The notes beneath the pieces are model-generated. The model was not told the DNA's origin. It saw nothing but the letters and a program-made list of their open reading frames with translations, and searched no databases. Positions 34,100 through 43,179 of a stretch of 64,000 nucleotides of DNA are shown in pieces. Made by a program: the position numbers and the translations under genes. The stretch lies in contig NZ_CP023747.1 in assembly GCF_008704995.1 (NCBI RefSeq), positions 5,053,501 to 5,117,500 of the forward strand, read 5' to 3'. This stretch comes from Streptomyces nodosus (lineage in GTDB: Bacteria; Actinomycetota; Actinomycetes; Streptomycetales; Streptomycetaceae). Each line of letters opens with the position of its first letter. Positions within the stretch are counted from its first letter, which is position 1.

Positions 34100-35239
34100 A
34101 TGCCTGCCGAGAGCACGCCGGGCGCCGGAATAGCCCACCAGGCCACGACGACCGGCCCGCGCCGCCGGGGCCGCGGCCGCCGCCGCAAGCCCCGGAGCAG
34201 GCGACACACGGCCCTCCTGGTCACGGCCTGGACCGCCGCGGGCGTCCTGGTCCTCGGCGGCACCGGCGCCGGATATCTGTACTTCAAGCTCAACGGCAAC
34301 ATCAGAAGCGTCGACATCAATCACATGCTCGGCACCCACCGGCCCGGAAAATCCGCCGACGGCTCCGAGAACATCCTGGTCCTGGGCTCGGACAGCCGCT
34401 CGGGCGGCAACAGGAAGCTGGGCGGCGGCACCGACGACGGCACCGCCCGCTCCGACACCGCGATGATCGTGCACCTCCGCAAGGGCCACAAGCAGGCCGA
34501 TGTGGTCTCGCTGCCCCGGGACACCCTCGTCGACCGGCCCGAGTGCACCGACGCCCAGGGCACCGTGCACCCGGCCGCCGGCTCGGCGATGTTCAACTCC
34601 GCGTACTCCACCGGTGGCGCCGCCTGCGCGGTGAAGACCGTCGAGTCACTCACCGGTGTCCGTATGGACCACTACGTCGAGGTCGACTTCTCCGGCTTCA
34701 AGAGACTGATCGACGGGCTCGACGGCGTGCGGGTGACGACCACCGAGGACATCAGGGACCCGGAGAGCCACCTCGATCTGAAGGCCGGCACCCACACCCT
34801 CGACGGCACCCAGGCGCTCGGCCTGGTCCGCACCCGGCACGGCGTCGGCGACGGCTCCGACCTCGGCCGCATCCAGCTCCAGCAGGCCTTCATCAAGGCC
34901 CTGGCCGACCGGGTCGGGCACATCGGCGTCCTGACCAACCCGGCCAAGCTCTTCGGTCTCGCCGACACCGCGACCAAGGCCGTCACCACCGACTCCGACC
35001 TGGCCTCCGTCAAGAAACTGGCGTCCTTCGCCAACGGTCTCAAGGGCATCAGTGCGTCCCATATGAACATGGTGACGATGCCGGTCCGGTACGACCCGGC
35101 CGATCCCAACCGTGTCCTCCCGCAGCAGGACAAGGACCAGCAGGTGTGGGACGCCCTGAAGAACGACAGACCCATCCCGGCGAGCGCCACCGAGGGGGCG
35201 GCCGTCGGCAGGGCCGACGGGGTCGTGACCTCGCCGTAG
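34100..35239 (+). CDS. LytR-CpsA-Psr (LCP) family cell-wall transferase
   Basis: 379 residues. The Arg-rich cytosolic N-terminus (~20-38) is followed by one TM (~40-62), which puts the LCP domain outside (~90-260). LCP motifs include NILVLGSDSR, SDTAMIVHL, SLPRDTLVD and LVRTRHGVGDGSDLGR; the Arg and Asp residues in these bind polyprenyl pyrophosphate. Such proteins attach teichoic acids, polysaccharides or related glycopolymers to peptidoglycan. It stands alone between rho and rpmE. Confidence 0.9.
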   Translation: MPAESTPGAGIAHQATTTGPRRRGRGRRRKPRSRRHTALLVTAWTAAGVLVLGGTGAGYLYFKLNGNIRSVDINHMLGTHRPGKSADGSENILVLGSDSRSGGNRKLGGGTDDGTARSDTAMIVHLRKGHKQADVVSLPRDTLVDRPECTDAQGTVHPAAGSAMFNSAYSTGGAACAVKTVESLTGVRMDHYVEVDFSGFKRLIDGLDGVRVTTTEDIRDPESHLDLKAGTHTLDGTQALGLVRTRHGVGDGSDLGRIQLQQAFIKALADRVGHIGVLTNPAKLFGLADTATKAVTTDSDLASVKKLASFANGLKGISASHMNMVTMPVRYDPADPNRVLPQQDKDQQVWDALKNDRPIPASATEGAAVGRADGVVTSP

Positions 35240-35387
35240 GCGCCGCCGCGGCGGGTCGGGAACAGATCGGGCCCGCCCCCGGTTTTGGGGGATACGGCCG
35301 GTACTGGCAAACTGGTACGTCGGCTCCGGTTCACGCTCCCGCATCCCGCGGCTGCGACCCGGCGCCCTCCCGAACCTAGGAGACACC

Positions 35388-35609
35388 TTGAAGCGCGACA
35401 TCCACCCCGCGTACGTCGAGACGCAGGTCAGCTGCACCTGCGGCGCGTCGTTCACCACTCGCAGCACCATCGAGTCCGGCACCGTCCGGGCCGAGGTCTG
35501 CTCCGAGTGCCACCCGTTCTACACGGGCAAGCAGAAGATCCTCGACACCGGTGGCCGTGTGGCCCGCTTCGAGGCCCGCTTCGGCAAGGCTGCCGCTGCC
35601 AAGAAGTAG
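35388..35609 (+). CDS. rpmE: 50S ribosomal protein L31 (zinc-binding type)
   Basis: 73 residues starting at TTG 35388 with AGGAGA 5 bp upstream. It is the Cys-containing, zinc-binding form: Cys16 and Cys18 in SCTCGASF and Cys37 and Cys40 in VCSECHPF. KQKILDTGGRVARFEARFGK forms the C-terminal half. Located before prfA as in other actinobacteria. An inverted repeat GCGCCGGTC/GACCGGCGC (35620-35688) follows and may attenuate transcription. Confidence 0.95.
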   Translation: MKRDIHPAYVETQVSCTCGASFTTRSTIESGTVRAEVCSECHPFYTGKQKILDTGGRVARFEARFGKAAAAKK

Positions 35610-35767
35610 CGAGCCCTCGGCGCCGGTCTCCGGCGCTCCCGACCTGCGCGCGGACCCCGCGTCGCAGCGGGAGCGACGGGACCGGCGCTTTGCGGTGCAG
35701 CCCCAATTCGTCGTACACACGTCCCCACGCCCCGGCCCGGGCAGGGGACATCCCATGGGAGCCGGAG

Positions 35768-36835
35768 ATGTTCGAGGCGGTCGAGGAACTGGTCGGTGAA
35801 CACGCCGATCTGGAGAAGAAGCTCGCGGATCCGTCGGTGCACGCCGACCAGGCGAACGCGCGCAAGCTGAACAAGCGCTATGCCGAGCTGACCCCGATCG
35901 TGGCCGCCTACCGCTCTTGGAAGCAGACCGGCGACGACATCGGCACCGCGCGTGAACTGGCCGCCGACGACCCGGACTTCGCCGTCGAGGTCAAGGATCT
36001 GGAGAGGCAGCGCGAGGAACTGACGGAGAAGCTCCGCTTCCTGCTGATCCCGCGCGACCCCAACGACGACAAGGACGTCATCCTCGAGGTCAAGGCGGGC
36101 GCGGGCGGCGACGAGTCCGCCCTGTTCGCTGGCGATCTGCTGCGCATGTATCTGCGCTATGCCGAGCGCGTCGGCTGGAAGACCGAGATCATCGACTCCA
36201 CCGAGTCCGAGCTCGGCGGCTACAAGGACGTCCAGGTCGCCGTGAAGACCCGCGGCCAGGGCGAGCCCGGCCAGGGCGTATGGGCCCGGCTGAAGTACGA
36301 GGGCGGGGTGCACCGGGTGCAGCGTGTGCCCGCCACCGAGTCCCAGGGCCGCATCCACACCTCCGCGGCCGGTGTGCTGGTCACCCCGGAGGCGGAGGAG
36401 GTCGACATCGAGATCAACCCCAACGATCTGCGCATCGACGTCTACCGCTCCTCGGGACCCGGCGGCCAGTCCGTCAACACCACCGACTCCGCGGTGCGCA
36501 TCACCCATGTCCCGACCGGAGTCGTCGCCTCCTGCCAGAACGAGAAGAGTCAGCTGCAGAACAAGCAGCAGGCACTGCGTATCCTGCGCTCCAGGCTGCT
36601 CGCCATGGCGCAGGAGGAGGCGGAGAGGGAGGCCGCCGACGCCCGCCGCAGCCAGGTCCGCACCGTCGACCGCTCCGAGAAGATCCGTACCTACAACTTC
36701 CCGGAGAACCGCATCTCGGACCACCGCGTCGGCTTCAAGTCGTACAACCTGGACCAGGTCCTGGACGGCGACCTCGACGCGGTGATCCAGGCCTGCGTCG
36801 ACGCGGACTCGGCCGCCAAGCTCGCCGCCGCGTAA
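35768..36835 (+). CDS. prfA: Peptide chain release factor 1
   Basis: 355-residue RF1 that reads UAA and UAG. The codon-recognition tripeptide P-A-T is at ~188-190 (RVPATESQGR), distinguishing it from RF2, and the catalytic GGQ is at ~232-234 (SSGPGGQSVN). The Gln of GGQ is the methylation target of PrmC, encoded 60 bp downstream. ATG 35768 is chosen for its family-like start (MFEAVEEL). Confidence 0.97.
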   Translation: MFEAVEELVGEHADLEKKLADPSVHADQANARKLNKRYAELTPIVAAYRSWKQTGDDIGTARELAADDPDFAVEVKDLERQREELTEKLRFLLIPRDPNDDKDVILEVKAGAGGDESALFAGDLLRMYLRYAERVGWKTEIIDSTESELGGYKDVQVAVKTRGQGEPGQGVWARLKYEGGVHRVQRVPATESQGRIHTSAAGVLVTPEAEEVDIEINPNDLRIDVYRSSGPGGQSVNTTDSAVRITHVPTGVVASCQNEKSQLQNKQQALRILRSRLLAMAQEEAEREAADARRSQVRTVDRSEKIRTYNFPENRISDHRVGFKSYNLDQVLDGDLDAVIQACVDADSAAKLAAA

Positions 36836-36895
36836 GGCACGTCCCGCACACGGCGCGTCCCGCAGACGGCACGTACGACACACCGGAGGACCAGC

Positions 36896-37777
36896 GTGCA
36901 GCAGAACCTTGGGGGGCGACCCCCGATTGCCCGCAGCGTGCTGCTGGCGGAGGTGGCCCAGGCCACCCAGCGGCTGGCCGACGCCGGCGTGCCCTCCCCG
37001 CGCAACGACGCGGAGGAACTCGCCGCGTTCGTGCACGGCGTCAAGCGGGGCGAGCTGCACTCCGTGAAGGATGCGGACTTCGACGCCCGCTACTGGGAGG
37101 TCGTCGCCCGCCGCGAGGCCCGCGAACCGCTCCAGCACATCACCGGACGCGCCTACTTCCGCTATCTGGAACTCCAGGTCGGTCCCGGGGTGTTCGTGCC
37201 CCGGCCGGAGACCGAGTCGGTCGTCGGCTGGGCCATAGACGCGGTGCGCGCCATGGACGTCGTCGAGCCGCTGATCGTGGATCTGTGCACCGGCTCGGGC
37301 GCCATCGCGCTCGCCCTGGCCCAGGAGGTGCCGCGGTCCCGTGTGCACGCCGTGGAGCTGTCCGAGGACGCCCTGTCGTGGACCCGCAGGAACATGGAGG
37401 GGTCCAGGGTCGACCTGCGTCAGGGAGACGCCCGTACGGCCTTCCCCGACCTCGACGGACAGGTCGACCTGGTGATCTCCAACCCGCCGTACATCCCGCT
37501 CACCGAATGGGAGTACGTCGCCCCGGAGGCCCGGGACCACGACCCGGAGATGGCCCTGTTCTCCGGGGAGGACGGCCTGGACCTCATCCGCGGCCTGGAG
37601 CGCACCGCGCACCGGCTGCTGCGCCCCGGCGGTGTCGTCGTGATCGAGCACGCCGACACCCAGGGCGGACTGGTGCCGTGGATCTTCACCGAGGAGCGGG
37701 GCTGGGCCGACGCGGCCGACCACCCCGACCTCAACAACCGCCCCCGCTTCGCGACCGCCCGCAGGGCGCTGCCGTGA
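36896..37777 (+). CDS. prmC: Release factor glutamine N5-methyltransferase
   Basis: 293-residue SAM-dependent methylase modifying the GGQ glutamine of release factors. The SAM-binding motif is VDLCTGSGAIALALA and the catalytic NPPY is at ~196-199 (ISNPPYIPL). The GTG start has a GGAGGACCAGC leader. The stop overlaps an 18-codon mini-ORF (GTGA). Confidence 0.95.
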   Translation: MQQNLGGRPPIARSVLLAEVAQATQRLADAGVPSPRNDAEELAAFVHGVKRGELHSVKDADFDARYWEVVARREAREPLQHITGRAYFRYLELQVGPGVFVPRPETESVVGWAIDAVRAMDVVEPLIVDLCTGSGAIALALAQEVPRSRVHAVELSEDALSWTRRNMEGSRVDLRQGDARTAFPDLDGQVDLVISNPPYIPLTEWEYVAPEARDHDPEMALFSGEDGLDLIRGLERTAHRLLRPGGVVVIEHADTQGGLVPWIFTEERGWADAADHPDLNNRPRFATARRALP

Positions 37778-37830
37778 GCACCCCGAAGACTCTCTTTCCG
37801 CAGCAGTACGTGTACGAGGAGGACCGCTGA
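37774..37830 (+). CDS. 18-codon mini-ORF between prmC and sua5
   Basis: A GTG overlapping the prmC stop opens a frame encoding VSTPKTLFPQQYVYEEDR, ending 2 bp before the ATG of the next gene. Its GAGGAGGA coding segment doubles as the ribosome site for sua5. It may be a coupling peptide rather than a functional protein. Confidence 0.4.
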   Translation: MSTPKTLFPQQYVYEEDR

Positions 37831-37832
37831 AG

Positions 37833-38480
37833 ATGGCACGGCGATACGACACCAACGACGCGACCGACCGCGTGACCGGTCTGCGTGAAGCCGCTTCCGC
37901 CGTCCGCCGTGGCGAACTCGTGGTGCTGCCGACCGACACCGTCTACGGCATCGGCGCCGACGCTTTCTCCTCGGAGGCCGTGGCCGATCTGCTCCACGCC
38001 AAGGGCCGGGGCCGCAGCATGCCCACGCCCGTCCTCATCGGCTCCCCGAACACGCTGCACGGGCTCGTCACGGACTTCTCCGAGATGGCCTGGGAACTGG
38101 TCGACGCGTTCTGGCCCGGCGCCCTCACCCTCATCGCCAAGCACCAGCCCTCCCTCCAGTGGGACCTGGGGGACACCCGGGGCACGGTGGCCGTGCGCAT
38201 GCCGCTGCACCCGGTCGCCATCGAACTGCTGACGGAGGTCGGCCCGATGGGGGTTTCCTCCGCCAATCTGACCGGCCACCCGGCGCCGGAGAACTGCGAC
38301 GCCGCGCAGGACATGCTCGGCGACTCGGTCTCCGTCTATCTGGACGGCGGTCCGACCCCCGGGAACGTCCCGTCGTCGATCGTCGACGTCACGGGCAAGG
38401 TGCCGGTCCTGCTGCGTCAGGGAGCGGTGTCGGCCGAGGAGCTGCGCAAGGTCGTACCCGACCTTGAGGTGGCGAATTGA
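37833..38480 (+). CDS. L-threonylcarbamoyladenylate synthase (Sua5/YciO/YrdC)
   Basis: 215 residues. Uses threonine, bicarbonate and ATP to make threonylcarbamoyl-AMP for t6A37 of ANN-decoding tRNAs. YrdC fold motifs: LPTDTVYGIGADAF, KGRGRSMPTPVLIG, WPGALTLI and MGVSSANLTG. It lacks the extra Sua5 C-terminal domain, so it is YrdC-length. Coupled to prmC through the mini-ORF. Confidence 0.92.
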   Translation: MARRYDTNDATDRVTGLREAASAVRRGELVVLPTDTVYGIGADAFSSEAVADLLHAKGRGRSMPTPVLIGSPNTLHGLVTDFSEMAWELVDAFWPGALTLIAKHQPSLQWDLGDTRGTVAVRMPLHPVAIELLTEVGPMGVSSANLTGHPAPENCDAAQDMLGDSVSVYLDGGPTPGNVPSSIVDVTGKVPVLLRQGAVSAEELRKVVPDLEVAN

Positions 38481-38541
38481 CGGCCGCCCCTGACTCCCCC
38501 GGGCTCCGGCGGGGGATCCCTCATGAGCAGGGGGGATCCCC

Positions 38542-39192
38542 ATGCGTGGCATAGGCAGCGGGGAGGAGACGGGGACCTTCGGGCTGCCCCGTGACTCGTT
38601 CCGCATCCTGCACGTCAGCACCGGCAATGTGTGCCGCTCGCCGATCACCGAGCGGCTGACCCGCCATGCCCTGGCGGACCGGCTCGGAGACCCCCTGTGG
38701 GGCGGCCTGATCGTGGAGAGCGCGGGCACCTGGGGCCATGAGGGCGCGCCCATGGAGGCGAACGCCGAGACGGTCCTCGCGGACTTCGGGGCGGACGCCT
38801 CCGGGTTCGTCGGACGGGAACTCCTGGACGAGCATGTGATCCGTGCCGATCTGGTGCTGACGGCGACGCGTGACCATCGGGGGCAGGTCATCTCCATGGG
38901 GCACTCGGCGGGGCTGCGGACCTTCACGCTGAAGGAGTTCACGCGGCTCGTGCGGGCCATAGACCCCGCCACGCTGCCTCCTCTGGAGGACGGGGCGGTG
39001 GCCCGGGCCCGGGCGCTGGTCCGGGCGGCGGCGGCGCTGCGGGGGTGGCTGCTGGCGCCCACGGCGGAGGCGGACGAGGTGTATGACCCGTACGGGGCGC
39101 CGTTGCCGTTCTTCCGGTCCATCGGGGATGAGATTCAGCAGGCGCTGGATCCGGTGGTGACGGCGCTTACGGGTGTGCCGGCGCGGATGTAG
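38542..39192 (+). CDS. LMW protein-tyrosine-phosphatase homologue lacking the nucleophile Cys
   Basis: 216 residues with the low-molecular-weight PTP fold. The P-loop, normally CxGNxCRSP, reads S26-T-G-N-V-C-R32-S-P, so the catalytic cysteine position is Ser while Cys31 and Arg32 remain. The DPYGAP loop that supplies the general acid is present near residue 176. It may be a substrate-binding pseudophosphatase or use another mechanism. I recall the same Ser in streptomycete orthologues, which would argue against a random mutation. It follows sua5 by ~60 bp. Confidence 0.85.
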   Translation: MRGIGSGEETGTFGLPRDSFRILHVSTGNVCRSPITERLTRHALADRLGDPLWGGLIVESAGTWGHEGAPMEANAETVLADFGADASGFVGRELLDEHVIRADLVLTATRDHRGQVISMGHSAGLRTFTLKEFTRLVRAIDPATLPPLEDGAVARARALVRAAAALRGWLLAPTAEADEVYDPYGAPLPFFRSIGDEIQQALDPVVTALTGVPARM

Positions 39193-39210
39193 TCGGCGGG
39201 GGCCTTGTGC

Positions 39211-39308
39211 GGGGCGCCTATGGGCTCGGGACTTGCTTGCTGTGGCCGTGCGAGTGCGGGTTCGTCGTGGTCGGTCGCGCAGTTCCCCGCGCCCCTTCAG
39301 GGGCGCCA
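39211..39308 (+). repeat. Dispersed Streptomyces intergenic repeat, copy 2
   Basis: GGGGCGCCTATGGGCTCGGG, then GTGCGGGTTCGTCGTGGTCG and CGCGCAGTTCCCCGCGCCCC ending in AGGGGCGCC. The same layout as copy 1 at 33599. Confidence 0.85.
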
Positions 39309-39337
39309 CCGCGCGGGGTGTGCGGGGGGTTCAGCCG

Positions 39338-39391
39338 GTGCGGGTTCGTCGTGGTTGAGCGCGCAGTTCCCCGCGCCCCTTTCGGGGCGCA
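39338..39391 (+). repeat. Dispersed Streptomyces intergenic repeat, copy 3 (short)
   Basis: GTGCGGGTTCGTCGTGGTTG followed by CGCGCAGTTCCCCGCGCCCC and TTCGGGGCGC. It lacks the 5' GGGGCGCCTATG part and is tandem to copy 2. Confidence 0.85.
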
Positions 39392-39489
39392 GCTGCTTTC
39401 GGGGGTACACCCGTGAGGGCGTGGTTTCGGGCGGGTCGGGTGGGGTGGGCCTACATTGGGACGTACGTTCCCGATGTCCGGAGCCCATC

Positions 39490-40731
39490 ATGGCGGTCAC
39501 CCGTACCCTCGAGGCCGATGTTCTGCGCCGGCAGGACCCCGAGCTGGCCGAGATCATCCTCGGGGAGCTCGACCGGCAGTCGACGACGCTCCAGCTCATC
39601 GCCGCCGAGAACTTCACCTCGCCCGCGGTGCTCGCCGCTCTCGGCTCCCCGATGGCCAACAAGTACGCCGAGGGGTATCCGGGCGCCCGGTACCACGGGG
39701 GATGCGAGATCGTCGATGTCGCCGAACGCCTCGCCGTGGAGCGGGCGAAGGCGCTGTTCGGGGCCGAGCACGCCAATGTGCAGCCCCACTCGGGATCGTC
39801 CGCCGTGCTCGCCGCGTACGCCGCCCTGCTCAGGCCCGGCGACACCGTGCTCGCCCTCGGGCTGTCCTACGGAGGCCACCTCACCCATGGCTCACCCGCC
39901 AACTTCTCCGGACGCTGGTTCGACTTCGTCGGCTACGGGGTCGAGGCGGACTCCGGGCTGATCGACCACGAGCAGGTGCGCATGCTCGCCCTGGCACACC
40001 GCCCCAAGGCCATCGTCTGCGGGTCCATCGCCTATCCGCGCCATATCGACTACGCCTTCTTCCGGGAGGTCGCCGACGAGGTGGGCGCCTATCTCATCGC
40101 CGACGCGGCCCATCCCATCGGACTGGTGGCCGGGGGAGCGGCGCCCAATCCGGTGCCGTACGCCGACATCGTGTGCGCCACCACGCACAAGGTGCTGCGC
40201 GGCCCGCGCGGCGGGATGATCCTGTGCGGCGGCGAACTGGCCGAGCGGGTGGACCGGGCGGTGTTCCCCTTCACCCAGGGCGGCGCCCAGATGCACACCA
40301 TCGCCGCCAAGGCCGTCGCGTTCGGCGAGGCGGCGACGGCGGCCTACGCCCGCTATGCGCATCAGGTGGTGACCAACGCGCGGCGGCTGGCGGCGGGGCT
40401 GGGCTCCCAGGGGCTGGTGATCACCACCGGCGGCACCGACACCCATCTGCTGACCCTGGACCCGGCTCCGCTCGGGGTGGACGGCCGTACGGCCCGTGGG
40501 CGGCTCGCGGCGGCCGGGGTGGTCCTGGACACCTGTGCGCTGCCGCACGGCGACGCCCGCGGTCTGCGCCTGGGCACCGCCGCCGCGACCACACAGGGCA
40601 TGGGAGAGGCCGAAATGGCGTACATCGCCGAGCTGTTCGCCTCGGTGCTGCGCGACGAGGTGGACGGCGCGCAGGCGCGTGCCCGGGTGCGCGAGTTCAC
40701 CGGCGGTTTTCCGCCGTATCCGGACCGGTGA
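39490..40731 (+). CDS. glyA: Serine hydroxymethyltransferase
   Basis: 413-residue PLP enzyme exchanging one-carbon units between serine, glycine and tetrahydrofolate. QLIAAENFTSPAVLAALGS, the NKYAEGYPGARYH substrate loop, and the PLP Lys in VCATTHKVLRGPRGG are clear. ATG 39490 is supported by GGAG ~10 bp before. The repeats at 39211-39391 occupy its upstream region. Many Streptomyces have a second SHMT elsewhere, so this may be one of two. Confidence 0.94.
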   Translation: MAVTRTLEADVLRRQDPELAEIILGELDRQSTTLQLIAAENFTSPAVLAALGSPMANKYAEGYPGARYHGGCEIVDVAERLAVERAKALFGAEHANVQPHSGSSAVLAAYAALLRPGDTVLALGLSYGGHLTHGSPANFSGRWFDFVGYGVEADSGLIDHEQVRMLALAHRPKAIVCGSIAYPRHIDYAFFREVADEVGAYLIADAAHPIGLVAGGAAPNPVPYADIVCATTHKVLRGPRGGMILCGGELAERVDRAVFPFTQGGAQMHTIAAKAVAFGEAATAAYARYAHQVVTNARRLAAGLGSQGLVITTGGTDTHLLTLDPAPLGVDGRTARGRLAAAGVVLDTCALPHGDARGLRLGTAAATTQGMGEAEMAYIAELFASVLRDEVDGAQARARVREFTGGFPPYPDR

Positions 40732-40880
40732 GGGCGGGGGTGCGGCGCGGCACACAGCCGTCCGTGCAACCATCGTGGCTACCCGTCGGTCCTCAACGAT
40801 ATGCACGCGAAGCCGGTGCCGTCCGTCGGGGCACTAGGGTGTGGGGCTGAGGATGCCCAGCGAGACCTGTGGGGAAGCCT

Positions 40881-42215
40881 GTGCGTGAATACCTGCTGAC
40901 GCTCTGTGTCACGGCCGCGGTGACGTATCTGCTGACAGGGCCGGTACGTAAATTCGCGATCGTCGCCGGGGCCATGCCGGAGATCCGGGCCCGTGACGTG
41001 CACCGGGAACCCACTCCCCGGCTCGGCGGTATCGCCATGTTCTTCGGGCTGTGCGCGGGCCTGCTGGTCGCCGACCACCTCAAGAACCTCAACGAGGTCT
41101 TCGCCCGGTCGAACGAGCCCAGGGCGCTGCTGTCCGGGGCCGCGCTGATCTGGCTGATCGGTGTGCTGGACGACAAGTTCGAGATCGACGCCCTGATCAA
41201 GCTGGGTGGCCAGATGATCGCCGCGGGCGTCATGGTCATGCAGGGCCTGACGATCCTGTGGCTGCCCGTCCCGGGCATCGGCACGGTCTCGCTCACCCAG
41301 GGGCAGAGCACCCTGCTCACCGTGGCGCTGGTGGTCGTCACGATCAACGCGGTCAACTTCGTCGACGGCCTGGACGGTCTGGCCGCGGGCATGGTGTGCA
41401 TCGCCGCTGCCGCGTTCTTCATGTACGCCTACCGGATCTGGTACGGCTACGGGCTGGAGCCCGCGGCTCCCGCGACCCTGTTCGCGGCCGTGCTGATGGG
41501 CATGTGCCTGGGCTTTCTGCCGCACAACATGCATCCGGCGCGGATCTTCATGGGCGACTCGGGGTCGATGCTGATCGGTCTGGTGCTGGCCGCCGGTGCC
41601 ATCTCGATCACCGGGCAGCTGGACCCCGACTCGTTGAACCTCTTCTACGGTTCCGAGCGCGCCACGGTCCACCAGACCGTCCCCGTCTACATCCCCCTGC
41701 TGCTGCCGCTGACGATCATCGCGGTCCCGGCCGCCGACCTGGTCCTCGCCATCGTGCGCCGGACCTGGCGCGGACAGTCGCCGTTCGCCGCGGACCGGGG
41801 CCATCTGCACCACCGGCTCCTGGAGATCGGCCACTCGCACAGCAGGGCGGTGCTGATCATGTACTTCTGGTCGGCGCTGATCGCCTTCGGTGCTCTGGCG
41901 TACTCCGTCAACTCGGCGTCGCTGTGGATCGTGCTCGGCATCGTGGTGCTGAGCGCGGTGGGCCTGATCCTGCTTCTGTTGCCCCGGTTCACCCCGCGCG
42001 CCCCTCGCTGGGCCGAGGCCTTCGTCCCCCCGCGCTACCGCCGGCGGGCCGTGATCGAACCGGTGCCGGCCGCCGTCGCCGCGGAGGAGGACCGGCCGGA
42101 GCCCGGAGAGGAGCCGCGCACCCCGGTGGGCGCGGGTGTCTCAGGGGTCAATGGGGCCACGGCCATCGGCGGCCGTGCCCAGCTGGACCGGCGCAAGACC
42201 GAGTCGTCGCGCTGA
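40881..42215 (+). CDS. Polyprenyl-phosphate GlcNAc-1-phosphate transferase (WecA/TagO/MraY family)
   Basis: 444-residue polytopic membrane enzyme (about 10-11 TM) moving a sugar-1-phosphate from a UDP-sugar to undecaprenyl or decaprenyl phosphate. GTG 40881 gives the family-like MREYLLTL start. Motifs: RDVHREPTPRLGG, GVLDDKFEID, NAVNFVDGLDGLAAG (metal-binding Asp cluster), FMGDSGSM, and the C-terminal cytosolic HLHHRLLEIGHSH histidine loop. A ~70-residue acidic disordered tail follows. It starts a wall-polymer lipid intermediate and lies just upstream of the atp operon. Confidence 0.9.
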   Translation: MREYLLTLCVTAAVTYLLTGPVRKFAIVAGAMPEIRARDVHREPTPRLGGIAMFFGLCAGLLVADHLKNLNEVFARSNEPRALLSGAALIWLIGVLDDKFEIDALIKLGGQMIAAGVMVMQGLTILWLPVPGIGTVSLTQGQSTLLTVALVVVTINAVNFVDGLDGLAAGMVCIAAAAFFMYAYRIWYGYGLEPAAPATLFAAVLMGMCLGFLPHNMHPARIFMGDSGSMLIGLVLAAGAISITGQLDPDSLNLFYGSERATVHQTVPVYIPLLLPLTIIAVPAADLVLAIVRRTWRGQSPFAADRGHLHHRLLEIGHSHSRAVLIMYFWSALIAFGALAYSVNSASLWIVLGIVVLSAVGLILLLLPRFTPRAPRWAEAFVPPRYRRRAVIEPVPAAVAAEEDRPEPGEEPRTPVGAGVSGVNGATAIGGRAQLDRRKTESSR

Positions 42216-42516
42216 AGTACAAGGTAAGAATCTGACTAATGCGTTGCCGAAACCTGGGGGTGCAAACCCCCTCAAGGCTGCCCAAGTTGCCTGTGGTATC
42301 CCGCAGATGTGCAGGTTCGATCTCATGTGTGATGGTGCGCACAGCCACTAGGTAAAGGCCGCATCAAATAGTTTGTGATACCGTTCACGAGAACTCCCGG
42401 GGTACAGTCGAAGGGCCCGCTGTCGCGGTCCCCCTCGGCGTGAGGTTCCCGCTCGCCCCGGGATTACGCTCGTCCATGACGACGCCCTGCCCCCTTCAGT
42501 TCGCGGAGTTGCCGCC
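42216..42516. promoter_or_regulatory. Upstream region of the atp operon
   Basis: About 300 bp without a gene, noticeably less GC-rich at 42230-42400. Candidate -10-like sequences include TACAGT near 42402, with no good -35. It is expected to hold the atp promoter(s); exact position cannot be set. Confidence 0.35.
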
Positions 42517-42954
42517 ATGCCGTCCAGTGACGCCCGGAACCTTCTCCAGACCGCTGTGCCCACAGCGGCCGTCGGCGTGATCGCCGTGGCCGTGAGCGGT
42601 GCGGTCGCCGGGGGCAAGGGGGCGATCGGTGCGGCCGTCGGCACCGTGCTGGCCATCCTGTTCATGGGGATCGGCCTGTATGTGCTCCAGTGGACGGCGA
42701 AATCGCTTCCGCACCTGTTCCAGGCCATGGGGCTGCTGCTCTATGTCGCCCAGCTGCTGTTGCTCCTGATCTTCGTGGGCGTCTTCAAGGACACCTCCCT
42801 CTTCAACCCGAAGACCTTCGCGTTCTCGCTCGTGGTCGCGACCGTCGTATGGATGGCCGCGCAGGCTCGTGCGCACATGAAGGCGAAGATCTTTTACGTC
42901 GATCCGGACTCCGGCCCGCGCGGCGAGTCCCAGAAGGCGGGCTCTACATCGTGA
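42517..42954 (+). CDS. atpI: ATP synthase protein I
   Basis: 145-residue membrane protein with four hydrophobic segments, matching AtpI, an accessory factor that helps assemble the c-ring. Sequence between helices includes GGKGAIGAAVGTVLA and KSLPHLFQAMGLL. First gene of the operon. The gap to atpB is 225 bp, longer than other intra-operon gaps. Confidence 0.88.
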   Translation: MPSSDARNLLQTAVPTAAVGVIAVAVSGAVAGGKGAIGAAVGTVLAILFMGIGLYVLQWTAKSLPHLFQAMGLLLYVAQLLLLLIFVGVFKDTSLFNPKTFAFSLVVATVVWMAAQARAHMKAKIFYVDPDSGPRGESQKAGSTS

Positions 42955-43179
42955 GGGGTAGGGCCGGTATAAGGACGTGCGCGAGATCCTGCTATCGTCC
43001 GGTGCCAACTGCGGCATCGCGGGCGCGGGCATCTGAGCTGACGCCTGCTCAAGCGCGAGGCTTGATGCTCCCCGGCCGCCTCCACATCCGTAACACCAGT
43101 CCGGTGCCGACCCGCGGCTGCGCGCCGCGCCGACACAACGAGGTTGCCCTACCCATGCGTCACGCCGAAGGAGCCCGCG

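Noticed and set aside
34646..35482. Minus-strand frame opposite the LCP gene
   Set aside because: Shadow; the plus strand has a TM and LCP motifs.
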